Positions 41,713 to 51,469 of a stretch of DNA of 64,000 nucleotides are shown here, in pieces; position 1 is the stretch's first letter; each line of letters begins with the position of its first letter. A program made the position numbers and the translations under genes. The stretch is taken from contig NZ_SMNA01000007.1 in NCBI RefSeq assembly GCF_004353825.1, positions 186,001 through 250,000 on the forward strand. Reading direction: 5' to 3'. The notes beneath the pieces were generated by a model. It searched no databases. It saw only the letters and a program-made list of their open reading frames with translations, and was not told the DNA's origin. This stretch comes from Occultella glacieicola (GTDB taxonomy: Bacteria; Actinomycetota; Actinomycetes; Actinomycetales; Beutenbergiaceae).

Positions 41713-42753
41713 TCAGCGCGGTGGTGGTGGCGGCGCCGTGCTGCCGCGCACGACGAGGGTGGTCGGCAACAGCACGCGTTCGTCGTACCCGACGCTGCCG
41801 GGCTCGGTGACCTGTTGCAGGAGCAGTCGGACGAGTTCGTGGCCGGCGCGGCGGAAGTCCTGCCGGACGGTCGTCAGCGGCGGCTCGGAGAACTCGCTCA
41901 GTTCGATGTCGTCGAACCCGACGACGGAGAGCTCCTCGGGCACGCGGCGACCGACCTCGTGGGCGGCGCGCAGGAGGCCGAACGCCATGTCGTCGTTGGC
42001 CACGTACACGGCCGTGACCGAGTCGTCGGCGACGATCTCCCGGCCCACCTCGTGCCCGGACCGGGCCGACCAGTCGCCCCGCCAGGCCGGCGGGGGACTG
42101 ATGCCGGCACCTTCCAGGGTGCGGTGCCAGCTCGCGGCGCGCGTGGTGGCCGGCTCGGAGTCGGGTGGGCCGGCCAGGTGGTGCACCGTCGCGTGGCCCA
42201 GCCCGAGAAGGTACTCGACGGCGTCCCTGGTGCCCTGGACCTGGTCCGCACCGACGTCCGGGTAGTACCCGATGAACCGGGAGTCGGACACGGAGACCGG
42301 CATGCCGGACGGCAGCAGGAACGACTCGGGGGTGGTCTCCTCGGCGCGGATGATGATCAGGCCGTCGACGGCCTGGTGGGAGAGCCGCTGGACGGCATGC
42401 CGCCAGCCGCCGGCCTCGGGTTCGCGGACCGCGAGCAGCGTGACCGAGTACCCCTCGGCCTCGGCCGCCTCGACGACCGACTGGGTCGTGAGGGCCTCGC
42501 CGGTGCGCGCGAACGTGCGGGCGATCAGACCGATCGAACCGAAGGCCCCGTTGCGCAGGGCCCGGGCGGCACGGTTCGGGGTGTAGCCGAGCCGGTCCAT
42601 GGCCCTGAGGACCCGTTCCCGGGTCGCCGGGCGTACGTTGCCTGCCTCGTTCGCGACCCGGGAGACGGTCTGCGCCGAGACCCCCGCGAGCCCGGCCACG
42701 TCCTCGATCGAGGGGCCCCGACTTCGGCGTCGGGAGCCCCGGTTGCTCACCAT
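41713..42753 (-). CDS. LacI-family transcriptional regulator
   Basis: A 346-aa LacI regulator. The helix-turn-helix and hinge are SIEDVAGLAGVSAQTVSRVA ... LGYTPNRAARALR; the periplasmic-binding-like sensor contains VGFDDIELSEFSEPPLTTV. ATG 42753 is chosen; an ATG 36 bp upstream would extend it. It diverges from the first sugar ABC operon, and identical 10-base cores near its own start and near that operon suggest it controls both. Confidence 0.93.
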   Translation of the reverse strand: MVSNRGSRRRSRGPSIEDVAGLAGVSAQTVSRVANEAGNVRPATRERVLRAMDRLGYTPNRAARALRNGAFGSIGLIARTFARTGEALTTQSVVEAAEAEGYSVTLLAVREPEAGGWRHAVQRLSHQAVDGLIIIRAEETTPESFLLPSGMPVSVSDSRFIGYYPDVGADQVQGTRDAVEYLLGLGHATVHHLAGPPDSEPATTRAASWHRTLEGAGISPPPAWRGDWSARSGHEVGREIVADDSVTAVYVANDDMAFGLLRAAHEVGRRVPEELSVVGFDDIELSEFSEPPLTTVRQDFRRAGHELVRLLLQQVTEPGSVGYDERVLLPTTLVVRGSTAPPPPPR

Positions 42754-42777
42754 GTCGAGCGAGTCTAGCGGAGATGG

Positions 42778-42791
42778 TGACGTCAACATCC
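42778..42791. promoter_or_regulatory. candidate LacI operator, regulator side
   Basis: TGACGTCAACATCC, 25 bp upstream of the LacI start. It matches the site at 42879 in 12 of 14 positions and in the same orientation. The left half TGACGTCA is a perfect palindrome. Confidence 0.55.
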
Positions 42792-42878
42792 AGCCTTCGC
42801 GGAGCCGGCCAAGGGCTCGATCGTTACGGGAGCGTGATGCAAGATCGGGTGCCGATCGGGGTTGGCCTGGTGCTACGT

Positions 42879-42892
42879 TGACGTTAACATTC
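42879..42892. promoter_or_regulatory. candidate LacI operator, importer side
   Basis: TGACGTTAACATTC overlaps a TTGACG that could serve as a -35 box for the binding-protein gene. It is the second copy of the element at 42778, 101 bp away. The remaining 332 bp between the LacI gene and the binding-protein gene shows no further gene. Confidence 0.55.
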
Positions 42893-43085
42893 TGCGTCAC
42901 CGACACCGTCGTCCTCCAATCATCGCTCCGGCCACCGGGGCGGGCCGGATGGGTGACGATGCCGACCGCAGGAACAACCGCCGGCACTACCGTGCCGCGC
43001 TACAGATCAGGAAGGCGGCGTCGCCTTCCAGGGAGGCACCGACCCGTACCTCGGTGCGATACGGCCAACGAAGGACTTGTATCCG

Positions 43086-44396
43086 ATGCGCAAGAAGATG
43101 ACACTCGCGTCCGTGGCCGGCGTGGCCACGATCACGCTGGCCCTCGCCGCGTGCGGCGGCGGCGACGGTTCCACCGGCGGCGACGGTGGCGGCGGGGGTG
43201 AGGGCGATGGGAGCCTCACCGTCTGGGCCTGGGACCCGGCGTTCAACGTCTACGCGATGAACGAAGCCGCGACCATCTACCAGCAGGACAATCCGGACGT
43301 CACGGTGGAGGTGATCGAGACCCCCTGGGAGGACATCCAGACCAAGCTCACCACGCTCGCCCAGACGGGCGAGCTGGAGGAGCTGCCGGACATCTTCCTG
43401 ATGCAGAACAACGCCTTCCAGAAGAACCTGATCAACTATCCCGAGCTCTTCACCGACATCACCGACTCCGGCATCGACTTCGCGGAGTTCCCGGAGTCGG
43501 TCGTCGCGTTCTCCACCACCGAGGGCGCCAACTACGGCGTGCCGTTCGACAACGGCGCCGCCGTGACCGCGCTGCGCACCGACGTCCTCGCCGAGGCGGG
43601 CTACACGATCGAGGACTTCACCGACATCACCTGGGACGAGTTCATCGCGAACGGCGAGGACATCCTCGCCCAGACCGGCAAGCCGCTGCTCTCCGGTGTG
43701 GCCGGTGAGTCCGACCTGATCACGATGATCCTGCAGAGCACGGGCGGCAGCCTGTTCGACGCCGACGGCAACCCGACCATCAGCGACAACGACGCCCTGC
43801 TGCAGGCGATCGACGTCTACACCCGCCTGGTGGAGTCCGGGCTGTTCGTCGAGGTCAACTCCTGGGACGAGTACATCGGCACCTTCGTGAACTCGAACGT
43901 CGCGGGGACGATCAACGGCATCTGGATCCTGGGCTCGATCCAGACCGCCGAGGACCAGACCGGCCTGTGGAACATCACCAACCTGCCGAGCCTCGAGGGT
44001 GTCGGTGAGGCGACGAACTACTCCGCCAACGGTGGTTCGTCCTGGGTGGTCAGCTCGAACGCCGACGCGGAGCTGGCGGAGGACTTCCTCGGCGCGACCT
44101 TCGCCGGGTCCACCGAGTTCTACGACACGATCCTGCCGTCGTCCGGCGCGATCGCGAACTGGATCCCGGCGAGCGAGTCCGAGGTCTACGCCGAGCCGCA
44201 CCCCTTCTTCGCCGACCAGCCCGTGTTCCAGCTCGCCGTCGAGTTCGGCGCGCAGGTGCCGAGCGTCAACACCGGTGCGTACTACTACGAGGGTCGCGAC
44301 GCCGTCAGCGCCGCGATCACGAACATCCTCAACGGTGCGGATCCGGCGGACGCCCTGGCCGAGGCCCAGGCGACCGTCGAGTTCGCGATGCAGTAA
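43086..44396 (+). CDS. sugar ABC transporter substrate-binding lipoprotein
   Basis: A 436-aa family 1 extracellular solute-binding protein. The signal peptide ends in lipobox LAAC, then a Gly/Asp linker, and TVWAWDPAFNVYAMNEAATI opens the mature domain. PFDNGAAVTALRTDVL and GTINGIWILGSIQ fit oligosaccharide binders. ATG 43086 is preferred over a TTG three codons earlier. First gene of importer 1; a hairpin after it probably sets higher abundance than the permeases. Confidence 0.93.
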   Translation: MRKKMTLASVAGVATITLALAACGGGDGSTGGDGGGGGEGDGSLTVWAWDPAFNVYAMNEAATIYQQDNPDVTVEVIETPWEDIQTKLTTLAQTGELEELPDIFLMQNNAFQKNLINYPELFTDITDSGIDFAEFPESVVAFSTTEGANYGVPFDNGAAVTALRTDVLAEAGYTIEDFTDITWDEFIANGEDILAQTGKPLLSGVAGESDLITMILQSTGGSLFDADGNPTISDNDALLQAIDVYTRLVESGLFVEVNSWDEYIGTFVNSNVAGTINGIWILGSIQTAEDQTGLWNITNLPSLEGVGEATNYSANGGSSWVVSSNADAELAEDFLGATFAGSTEFYDTILPSSGAIANWIPASESEVYAEPHPFFADQPVFQLAVEFGAQVPSVNTGAYYYEGRDAVSAAITNILNGADPADALAEAQATVEFAMQ

Positions 44397-44410
44397 ACCC
44401 ACCCTGCATG

Positions 44411-44439
44411 GAGAGGGCCGGCCACGGGTCGGCCCTCTC
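44411..44439 (+). terminator. intercistronic hairpin after the binding protein gene
   Basis: Perfect 10-bp stem GAGAGGGCCG / CGGCCCTCTC with a 9-nt loop between the lipoprotein stop and the first permease start. Attenuating or 3'-stabilising hairpins at this place are common in such importers. Confidence 0.7.
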
Positions 44440-44460
44440 CCCGTGAACGAGAGGATCACC

Positions 44461-45414
44461 ATGTCAACGCAAGTCACCCCCGTGGTGTCCCCGGACCGGC
44501 ATCGGGACGAACGACCGCCGTCCGGTCGCGGGTTCGGGAGCCTGGGCGGACGCCGCTCGCTGACCGGCTGGATATTCCTCCTGCCCGCCGCGCTGCTCAT
44601 CCTGGTGATGAACTTCTGGCCGATGTTCCAGGCGTTCATCCTGTCCCTGCAGACCGGGCGCGGTGCCCAGCTCTCCTTCGCCGAACCACTCTGGTTCAAC
44701 TACGAGCGGCTGCTCGCCGACCAGACGTTCTGGATGACCCTGCGCACCACGCTGCTCTACCTGGTCATCCAGGTGCCGATCATGCTGGCGGTCGCGCTGG
44801 TCCTGGCCAACATCCTGAACAACCCGAGGTTGCGGTTCAAGGGGATGTGGCGCACGGCGATCTTCCTCCCGTGCGCGGTCTCGCTCGTGTCCTACGCGCT
44901 CGTGTTCCGGACGATGTTCGCCACCGACGGCCTGGTCAACGACGTGCTGACCGGGATCAATCTGATCGACGCACCGATCAACTGGCTCGGGCAGACCCAC
45001 ACGGCCCAGTTCGTGATCATCATCGGGCTGCTGTGGCGGTGGACCGGCTACAACATGGTCTTCTACCTGGCCGGCCTGCAGAACATCGACCACTCGACCG
45101 TGGAGGCGGCGAAGGTCGACGGAGCCAATGCCGCCAAGACCTTCTGGTACGTCACCCTCCCGCAACTGAAGCCGATGATCCTGCTGACCGCGATCATGTC
45201 GACGAACGGGACCATCCAACTCTTCGACGAGTCGTACAACCTCACCGCCGGCGGACCGGCGTACACCTCGATGTCCGTGTCGCACTACCTGTACGAGGTC
45301 TCGTTCGTGCAGAACCCGAACTTCGGGTACGCGGCCGCCATCTCCTACGTGATCCTCGTGATCGTCGCGCTGCTCGCGGCGATCCAGCTGAAAGTGGGTG
45401 ACAAGCGTGACTAG
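44461..45414 (+). CDS. sugar ABC transporter permease (MalF-type)
   Basis: A 317-aa permease with six helices and the EAA motif EAAKVDGANAAKTFWYVTLP. The N-terminal 35 residues are basic and cytoplasmic. It pairs with the next gene to form the channel of importer 1. No ATPase gene is present, as usual where a shared MsmK-type ATPase serves several importers. Confidence 0.95.
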   Translation: MSTQVTPVVSPDRHRDERPPSGRGFGSLGGRRSLTGWIFLLPAALLILVMNFWPMFQAFILSLQTGRGAQLSFAEPLWFNYERLLADQTFWMTLRTTLLYLVIQVPIMLAVALVLANILNNPRLRFKGMWRTAIFLPCAVSLVSYALVFRTMFATDGLVNDVLTGINLIDAPINWLGQTHTAQFVIIIGLLWRWTGYNMVFYLAGLQNIDHSTVEAAKVDGANAAKTFWYVTLPQLKPMILLTAIMSTNGTIQLFDESYNLTAGGPAYTSMSVSHYLYEVSFVQNPNFGYAAAISYVILVIVALLAAIQLKVGDKRD

Positions 45415-46219
45415 GCGCTCGCTGCGCAGTCTGCCCAGCCTCGTGTTCCTGACCCTGGCGGCGCTCGCGTCGGTCTTCCCGCTCTACTTCATGGTCGTGT
45501 CCGCGACCAACACGAGCCAGGACGTTCTGGGGTCACGGCTGTTGCCGGGCGGACAGCTGGTCGACAACCTCAACAAGCTCCTGGCCGCCCAGGACCTCGG
45601 CGCCGCGATGTGGAACTCCACGTTGAACGCAGTCGGGACCACCGTGCTCGCGCTGCTGGTGTGTTCGATCGCCGGGTACGGGTTCGAGGTCTTCCACTCG
45701 CGGAACAAGGACCGCCTGATGGGTGTCCTGCTGCTCGCGATGATGATCCCGTTCGCTGCGACCATGATCCCGTTGTTCCGGATGTTCGCGGACTTCGGGC
45801 TGACCAGCACCACGATCGCGGTCATCCTCCCGGCGATCTCGGTGCCGTTCGTCATCCTGCTGTTCCGGCAGGCCGCCCGGTCGTTCCCGCACGAGATCGT
45901 CGAGGCCGCGCGGATCGACGGGCTGCGGGAACTGGGCATCTTCCTGCGGATCTTCATCCCGACGATGCGCTCCACCTACGCGGCGGCGGCGGTCGTGATC
46001 TTCATGACCGCGTGGAACAACTTCCTCTGGCCCAAGGTCATCCTGATCAACGAGGCGTTCCAGACGATGCCGATGCTGATCTCGAACCTGACCTCCGGGT
46101 ACGTCACGGACTACGGCGTGCTCATGCTCGCGGTGCTGTTGACGTCACTGCCGACGATGGTGCTGTTCCTCGTGCTGCAGCGGGCCTTCGCGCAGGGGAT
46201 CACCGGCGCCATCAAGTGA
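45407..46219 (+). CDS. sugar ABC transporter permease (MalG-type)
   Basis: A 270-aa permease with six helices and the EAA motif EAARIDGLRELGIFLRIFIP. The start is GTG 45407 (8-bp overlap with the upstream gene) or GTG 45398. Partner of the preceding permease. Last gene of importer 1; convergent with the second LacI gene. Confidence 0.94.
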   Translation: MTRRSLRSLPSLVFLTLAALASVFPLYFMVVSATNTSQDVLGSRLLPGGQLVDNLNKLLAAQDLGAAMWNSTLNAVGTTVLALLVCSIAGYGFEVFHSRNKDRLMGVLLLAMMIPFAATMIPLFRMFADFGLTSTTIAVILPAISVPFVILLFRQAARSFPHEIVEAARIDGLRELGIFLRIFIPTMRSTYAAAAVVIFMTAWNNFLWPKVILINEAFQTMPMLISNLTSGYVTDYGVLMLAVLLTSLPTMVLFLVLQRAFAQGITGAIK

Positions 46220-46339
46220 CATGCCGCGCCGGCGCCCTCGCTGCCGACCGGGCTGAACCGACCGATCTACCGAGCGCGTCAGGGCCGTCGGCGCACGCCG
46301 GCGGCGACGGGTCTGATGATCCGCCGTCAGTGAGGCCGG

Positions 46340-47347
46340 TCAGGAGGGCGCAGGCCCGGTCGACTCCCGCCAGACCACCGTGCCGACCGGTTCGTCGTCG
46401 ACCGGGTCCGGTGCGTCGTTGAGGGCGGCCAGCAGCCGGGTGATCGCGCGCCTGCCGAGCCGTTCGTGGGCCATGATCACGGTGGTGATGGTCGGCGACA
46501 GGACGGCGCCGAGCTTGTTGTTGTCCCAGCCCGTGATGCTCACGTCCTCGGGCACTCGCCAGCCGCGGGTGAACGCACCCCGCAGCGCCCCGGCCGCGAC
46601 CACGTCGTTTCCCGCGATCACGGCGGTCGCTGCGCCGACCGGCAACTCGAGCATGGCCTGTTCCGCCAGTTCGGCGCTCCAGTCGCAGTCGATCACGCCG
46701 TGGGACTCCAGGCCGAGTCGGGGGATTGTGGCGAGGTACATGTCGCGACGACGCCGGGCCGAGGTGTGTGCGTAGTCGCCGGCCAGGTGGACGAACCGGC
46801 GATGGCCGAGTTCGGCGAGGCCCTCGATGAGCTCCGCGACCGGTGCGGCGTCAGCGAGTTCGCCGATGCTGCGCATCTGGTCGTCGTACTCGGGGGAGAT
46901 CACGATCGCGGTCCGCTCGTGCTGGCGCTGCGCCGACTCCGGCAACGGCATCAGTGAGGCGATGCCCTCGAAGAGCCCGGACTCGGCGAGCTCGTGCACA
47001 CGTCCGGAGCGCTCGGCGACCGGGCCGCCGAGGGTGACGACGTCGAGGATGTACCCGGCATCGTGGGCCGCGGCCGTCGCGCCGGCAAGGATCTCGAGAG
47101 AGCTGACCGTGGTGCCGGTCGGCAGGATGAACGCCAGCCGGCCTGTCTTGCGCCCGCGCATCGCCCGGGCCACGAGGTTCGGGCGGTAGTCGAGCTGGTC
47201 GATCGCGGTGCGGATCCGCTCCCGGGTCTGCGCACTGATCCGGGGGTCGTCGTGGAGGAACCGCGAGACGGTCTGGTGGGAGACTCCCGCGAGACGAGCC
47301 ACCTCGCGAATGGTGGGCCGGCGCGTCCCGGATGCACTCTGGCTCAC
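46340..47347 (-). CDS. LacI-family transcriptional regulator
   Basis: A 335-aa LacI regulator: HTH/hinge TIREVARLAGVSHQTVSRFL ... LDYRPNLVARAMR, sensor domain with ITGWDNNKLGAVLSPTITTV. The start is GTG 47347 with GAGGAGGG upstream. It diverges from importer 2, and palindromes in the 297-bp gap are candidate operators for both directions. Confidence 0.93.
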   Translation of the reverse strand: MSQSASGTRRPTIREVARLAGVSHQTVSRFLHDDPRISAQTRERIRTAIDQLDYRPNLVARAMRGRKTGRLAFILPTGTTVSSLEILAGATAAAHDAGYILDVVTLGGPVAERSGRVHELAESGLFEGIASLMPLPESAQRQHERTAIVISPEYDDQMRSIGELADAAPVAELIEGLAELGHRRFVHLAGDYAHTSARRRRDMYLATIPRLGLESHGVIDCDWSAELAEQAMLELPVGAATAVIAGNDVVAAGALRGAFTRGWRVPEDVSITGWDNNKLGAVLSPTITTVIMAHERLGRRAITRLLAALNDAPDPVDDEPVGTVVWRESTGPAPS

Positions 47348-47463
47348 GCTCGCCCTCCTCGGTGGTTGTGGGCCCGGTCGCTGCCGCGCGCAGATCCGAG
47401 TCAACGTGGACGGTAGTGATCGGTCACATGGGCGTCAACCCAGCGAACAGCGGAGAGATCCCT

Positions 47464-47477
47464 TGATAGCGCTCACA
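47464..47477. promoter_or_regulatory. candidate LacI operator before importer 2
   Basis: TGATAGCGCTCACA has the TGN...GCGC...CA form of LacI/CcpA-type sites (5 of 7 half-site positions symmetric). A weaker palindrome, TGTAACGATTCA, lies at 47556-47567. Assignment to the neighbouring regulator is by position only. Confidence 0.45.
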
Positions 47478-47576
47478 ACAGTCGACTCAGGACGCAGGAT
47501 CCGAGACAGGGCAGTGACTTCAGGCTTGCGCAGTCGGCCCCGGCCATGTCAGTCTTGTAACGATTCACGATCGAGG

Positions 47577-47606
47577 TTGACCGTCATGTGACCGTGCGCA
47601 TAGCCT
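47577..47606 (+). promoter_or_regulatory. predicted sigma-70-type promoter of importer 2
   Basis: TTGACC (47577-47582), 18-bp spacer, TAGCCT (47601-47606), about 40 bp before the binding-protein ATG. A plausible housekeeping promoter by comparison with TTGACA/TATAAT-type elements. Confidence 0.45.
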
Positions 47607-47644
47607 CGGCCCCACATTCCGCTTCAGAGCAGAGAGGCTCCCCC

Positions 47645-48958
47645 ATGACCCGCAGGACAATCAGGTTCGCTGCCGTCGGCGCGGCCCTCGCACTCGGACT
47701 GACCGCCTGTGGCGGCGGTGGGGACGAGGGCGACGACGGCGCCACCGGCGGCGGCGGCACCGTCGATCCCGACGAGGAGATCACCCTCACCGTGACCTGG
47801 TGGGGCAACGATGACCGTGCCGACCGGTACAACCAGGCGATCGAGCTGTTCAACGAGGAGTACCCGAACATCACGATCAACCCGAACTTCTCGGCGTGGC
47901 CGGACTACTGGACCGCCCGGGCGACCGAGGCGGCCGGTTCGGCGCTGCCGGACGTGATGCAGATGGACCTCGCGTACATCAGTCAGTTCGGATCCCGTGG
48001 GCAGCTGCTCGATCTCGACCCCTACATCGGCGGTGAGCTCGACGTGTCCGGGATGCCGGAGTCGCTGCTCGCGGCCGGTCAGCTCGAGGCCGGGACCGTC
48101 GGCATCCCGCAGAGCACCAACACGCTCGCCCTGTTCTACAACCCGGCGGTGGTCACGCAGCTCGGCATCGAGCCGCCCGCGAACGACCTCACCTGGGACG
48201 ACTACGACGCGTGGATCACCCAGGCGGCCGAGGCAGGTGCCGGTCTCGACCCCGTCCTGTACGGATCCGGTGACTACACGGGCGTGTTCTGGTTGTTCAT
48301 CCAGCACCTGGTGCAGGAGGGCAACGAGGTGTTCACCGCCGACGGCGAGATCGCCTTCACCGAGGACGACATGAAGGAGTGGCTGAACCGGACCACGGAC
48401 CTGCGTGCGGATGGTTCGCTGTTCCCGACCGAGCGCACCGTGCAGCTCGCTCCGCTCGGTGGCTTCACCGTCAACGAGGTGGCCTCCGAGTTCAGCTGGG
48501 ACAACTTCCTGGCCGGCTACCTCGCCGACTCCGGCGCCGAGTCCATCGAGATGCTGCCCATGCCGCTCGGGTCCTCCGGTGAGCGTGGCATGTTCCAGAA
48601 GCCGTCCATGCTCCTCTCGGCCGGCTCGAACACCGAGCACCCGGAGGCGGCGGCGGCGTTCATCGACTTCATCACGAACGACCCGGCGGTCGGCGCCATC
48701 TTCGGTACCTCGCGGGGTGTCCCGGCGACCGAGTCCGCACGCTCGGAACTCTCGGCCGAGGGGACCGATGCCCAGGTGATCGCCTACGAGGAGTCCGTGG
48801 CCGACGACATCACCGAATCGGTCCCGACGCTGCCCGAAGGCTTCGGCTCCATCGAGGCCACCTGGCTGCGCCTCGCCGAGGAGCTCGGCTACGGCCAGAT
48901 CACGGTCGACGAGTTCGTCGAGCAGTGGTTCGCCGAGGCCGAGTCCGCCCTCGCCTGA
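47645..48958 (+). CDS. sugar ABC transporter substrate-binding lipoprotein
   Basis: A 437-aa family 1 solute-binding protein. Lipobox LTAC, Gly/Asp linker, mature domain from TLTVTWWGNDDRADRYNQAI; QMDLAYISQFGSRGQLLDLD and the late PEAAAAFIDFITNDPAVGAI match oligogalacturonide/multiple-sugar binders. GAGAGG precedes the ATG. First gene of importer 2. Confidence 0.93.
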   Translation: MTRRTIRFAAVGAALALGLTACGGGGDEGDDGATGGGGTVDPDEEITLTVTWWGNDDRADRYNQAIELFNEEYPNITINPNFSAWPDYWTARATEAAGSALPDVMQMDLAYISQFGSRGQLLDLDPYIGGELDVSGMPESLLAAGQLEAGTVGIPQSTNTLALFYNPAVVTQLGIEPPANDLTWDDYDAWITQAAEAGAGLDPVLYGSGDYTGVFWLFIQHLVQEGNEVFTADGEIAFTEDDMKEWLNRTTDLRADGSLFPTERTVQLAPLGGFTVNEVASEFSWDNFLAGYLADSGAESIEMLPMPLGSSGERGMFQKPSMLLSAGSNTEHPEAAAAFIDFITNDPAVGAIFGTSRGVPATESARSELSAEGTDAQVIAYEESVADDITESVPTLPEGFGSIEATWLRLAEELGYGQITVDEFVEQWFAEAESALA

Positions 48959-48985
48959 CGCACCGCCACCACTGAGGAGCATTCT

Positions 48986-49936
48986 GTGACCCCGGAGACT
49001 CTCGCTCCGGCCAAGGTCGCCGCGCCCCGCCCGTCGCATCAGAAGCGACGGGCGCGGGCCGCGGAGACCCGCGCCGGCTACGGATTCCTGACGCCCTGGC
49101 TGATCGGGTTCTTCCTGCTGACGGTCGGTCCGATGGCAGCGTCCCTGTACCTGTCGTTCACGGACTACGACCTGTTCGGCGCCCCGGAGTTCATCGGGCT
49201 GGAGAACTACCAGAACCTGTTCGACGACCCGAGGTTCCGGCAGTCCGTCGTCGTCACCGTGACGTACGTGGTGATCGGCACGCCGATCAAACTGGCCGCG
49301 TCGCTCGCCGTCGCCATGCTCCTCAACGCGAAGCGCAAGGGCCTCGGGTTCTACCGCTCGGCGTTCTACGCACCGTCGCTGATCGCGGCGAGCGTCTCGG
49401 TCGCCATCGTCTGGAAGGCGATGTTCATCGACGACGGGATCGTCGACCAGGTGCTCTCACTGTTCGGCATCCGGCTCGGCGGTTGGGTCGGCAACCCGGA
49501 CATGACGATGCCGATGTTCGTGCTCCTGGCGGTCTGGGCGTTCGGTGCGCCGATGGTGATCTTCCTGGCCGGCCTGAAGCAGGTCCCGCAGGAGTTGTAC
49601 GAGGCGGCCGAGATGGACGGCGCCGGCAAGACGCGCAAGTTCATCAACATCACACTTCCGATGCTCTCCCCGGTGATCTTCTTCAACCTGCTCATGGAGA
49701 CGATCGGTGCGTTCCAGATCTTCGGGTCCGCGTTCATCATCTCCGGCGGCACCGGCGGTCCGGCCGGATCGACGCTGTTCTACACGCTCTACCTGTACAT
49801 CCGCGGGTTCACCGACTTCAAGATGGGCTACGCCTCGGCGATGGCCTGGTTGCTGGTGATCGTCGTCGGCATCATCACGGTCATCTTCTTCCGGACCTCG
49901 CGGTCCTGGGTCCACTACGCGGGAGACTCGAAGTGA
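48986..49936 (+). CDS. sugar ABC transporter permease (MalF-type)
   Basis: A 316-aa permease: basic N-terminus, six helices, EAA motif EAAEMDGAGKTRKFINITLP. GTG start 27 bp after the binding-protein gene. Overlaps the next permease by 4 bp (GTGA). Part of importer 2. Confidence 0.95.
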   Translation: MTPETLAPAKVAAPRPSHQKRRARAAETRAGYGFLTPWLIGFFLLTVGPMAASLYLSFTDYDLFGAPEFIGLENYQNLFDDPRFRQSVVVTVTYVVIGTPIKLAASLAVAMLLNAKRKGLGFYRSAFYAPSLIAASVSVAIVWKAMFIDDGIVDQVLSLFGIRLGGWVGNPDMTMPMFVLLAVWAFGAPMVIFLAGLKQVPQELYEAAEMDGAGKTRKFINITLPMLSPVIFFNLLMETIGAFQIFGSAFIISGGTGGPAGSTLFYTLYLYIRGFTDFKMGYASAMAWLLVIVVGIITVIFFRTSRSWVHYAGDSK

Positions 49937-50841
49937 GTACCGACACCGTCGCCCCCACGCGGATGAGCGCCGAGGACAGCGCCCGCCTGCGTCAGACCAA
50001 CAAGCGTCGCAGCCGGGTCGGCTCCGTCGCCTACCACGTCCTCATGATCGCGCTCGCGTGCGTCGTGCTCTACCCGGCCCTGTGGATGCTGATGTCCTCG
50101 CTCAAGCCTTCGAGCGACATCGTCGGCAACGTCTCCCTGATCCCCGAGAACGGTTCGCTGCAGAACTACATCACCGCCCTCGACGGGATCGGCGGGGTCT
50201 CGACGTTGACGTTCTTCCAGAACTCGCTGATCGTCGCCGTGCTCAGCGTGATCGGGGTGGTGCTGTCCGCGTCGGTGTCGGCCTACGCATTCTCGCGGGT
50301 GAAGTTCCCGGGCCGTAACCTGTTCTTCTCGATGATGGTGGCGACGTTGCTGCTGCCGTTCCACGTCGTGATCATTCCCCAGTACATCGTGTTCAACAAT
50401 CTGGACATGGTGAACACGTACTGGCCGCTGCTCCTGCCGAAGTTCCTGGCCACCGACGCCTTCTTCGTGTTCCTGATGGTCCAGTTCATGCGCGGACTGC
50501 CGATCGAGCTGGACGAGGCCGCCCGGATCGACGGAGCCGGGCACGTCCGGATCTTCTCCTCCATCGTGCTCCCGTTGATGAAGCCGTCACTCATCACCGC
50601 GTCGATCTTCACGTTCATCTGGACCTGGAACGACTTCCTCGGCCCACTGCTCTACCTGAAGCAGCCCGACCTGTACACGCTGCCCATCGCGCTGCGGCTG
50701 TTCGTGGACCAGACCACGGTCTCCGACTACGGTGCGCAGATGGCCATGGCGGTGCTCGCACTGCTGCCGGTGATGCTCTTCTTCTTCATCTTCCAGCGCT
50801 ACCTGGTCGACGGCGTCTCGACGTCCGGCCTCAAGGGCTGA
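49933..50841 (+). CDS. sugar ABC transporter permease (MalG-type)
   Basis: A 302-aa permease with six helices and the EAA motif EAARIDGAGHVRIFSSIVLP. GTG 49933 overlaps the preceding stop. Importer 2 resembles the YesOPQ/YtcQ-YteP type that brings in rhamnogalacturonan fragments, judged mainly from the genes that follow. Confidence 0.95.
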   Translation: MSTDTVAPTRMSAEDSARLRQTNKRRSRVGSVAYHVLMIALACVVLYPALWMLMSSLKPSSDIVGNVSLIPENGSLQNYITALDGIGGVSTLTFFQNSLIVAVLSVIGVVLSASVSAYAFSRVKFPGRNLFFSMMVATLLLPFHVVIIPQYIVFNNLDMVNTYWPLLLPKFLATDAFFVFLMVQFMRGLPIELDEAARIDGAGHVRIFSSIVLPLMKPSLITASIFTFIWTWNDFLGPLLYLKQPDLYTLPIALRLFVDQTTVSDYGAQMAMAVLALLPVMLFFFIFQRYLVDGVSTSGLKG

Positions 50842-50842
50842 G

Positions 50843-51469
50843 TTGGGCAGGGGGAGCGGTGCCCCGAAGGGGCCGTCGGTCGGCGGCCCCACCGGGGTGC
50901 GCCCGGGTGCGTTCACGCTGTTCGCCGAGGTGCTCTTCACGGGGCTGGTGGTCACGCTGCTGTGCCTGCCGCTGATCACGATCCTGCCGGCCATGGCGGC
51001 CGGGGCGGCTCACCTGCGGCGGCACATCGAGGGCCGCGCGGATCCACTCCGGGCCGTGTTCTCCGACTTCGCCGCCTACCTTCGTGGTTCCTGGCCGCTC
51101 GGGGTCGGGGCGTTGGCGCTCGTCGTCCTGCTCATCATCGACATCGACATCGCGACGTTCACGGACCTGCCCGGCGGCCAAGTGTTCCGGTTCCTGAGCA
51201 TCGCGGTGCTCGCGCTCGGAGCAGTGATCGCATTGCGGACCGCCGGTGGGCGGGCACTGTGGCCCGAAGTAGGCTGGCGCGACGCCGTCGGGGACGCCGG
51301 CCGTCGATCAGTTGCGGACCCGGTCGGTTCCGTCCTGCTGCTCGTCGCGATCGGCCTCAGCGCCGTCCTCGTCTGGATGCTTGCCATCTTTGCCCTCATC
51401 GTGCCGGGACTGCTCGTCCTGGCCCTTGTCTCCGTAGAACACCGCCACTACCGCAGGAGCGCCGAATGA
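50843..51469 (+). CDS. YesL/DUF624 membrane protein
   Basis: A 208-aa protein with five to six helices and the DUF624 pattern (LPLITILPAMAAGAAHLRRH, then repeated hydrophobic helices). YesL-like proteins accompany plant-polysaccharide importers in Bacillus and other Gram-positives; their exact role is unknown. TTG 50843 lies one base after the permease stop; GTG 50897 is an alternative start. The stop overlaps the oxidoreductase ATG. Confidence 0.8.
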   Translation: MGRGSGAPKGPSVGGPTGVRPGAFTLFAEVLFTGLVVTLLCLPLITILPAMAAGAAHLRRHIEGRADPLRAVFSDFAAYLRGSWPLGVGALALVVLLIIDIDIATFTDLPGGQVFRFLSIAVLALGAVIALRTAGGRALWPEVGWRDAVGDAGRRSVADPVGSVLLLVAIGLSAVLVWMLAIFALIVPGLLVLALVSVEHRHYRRSAE

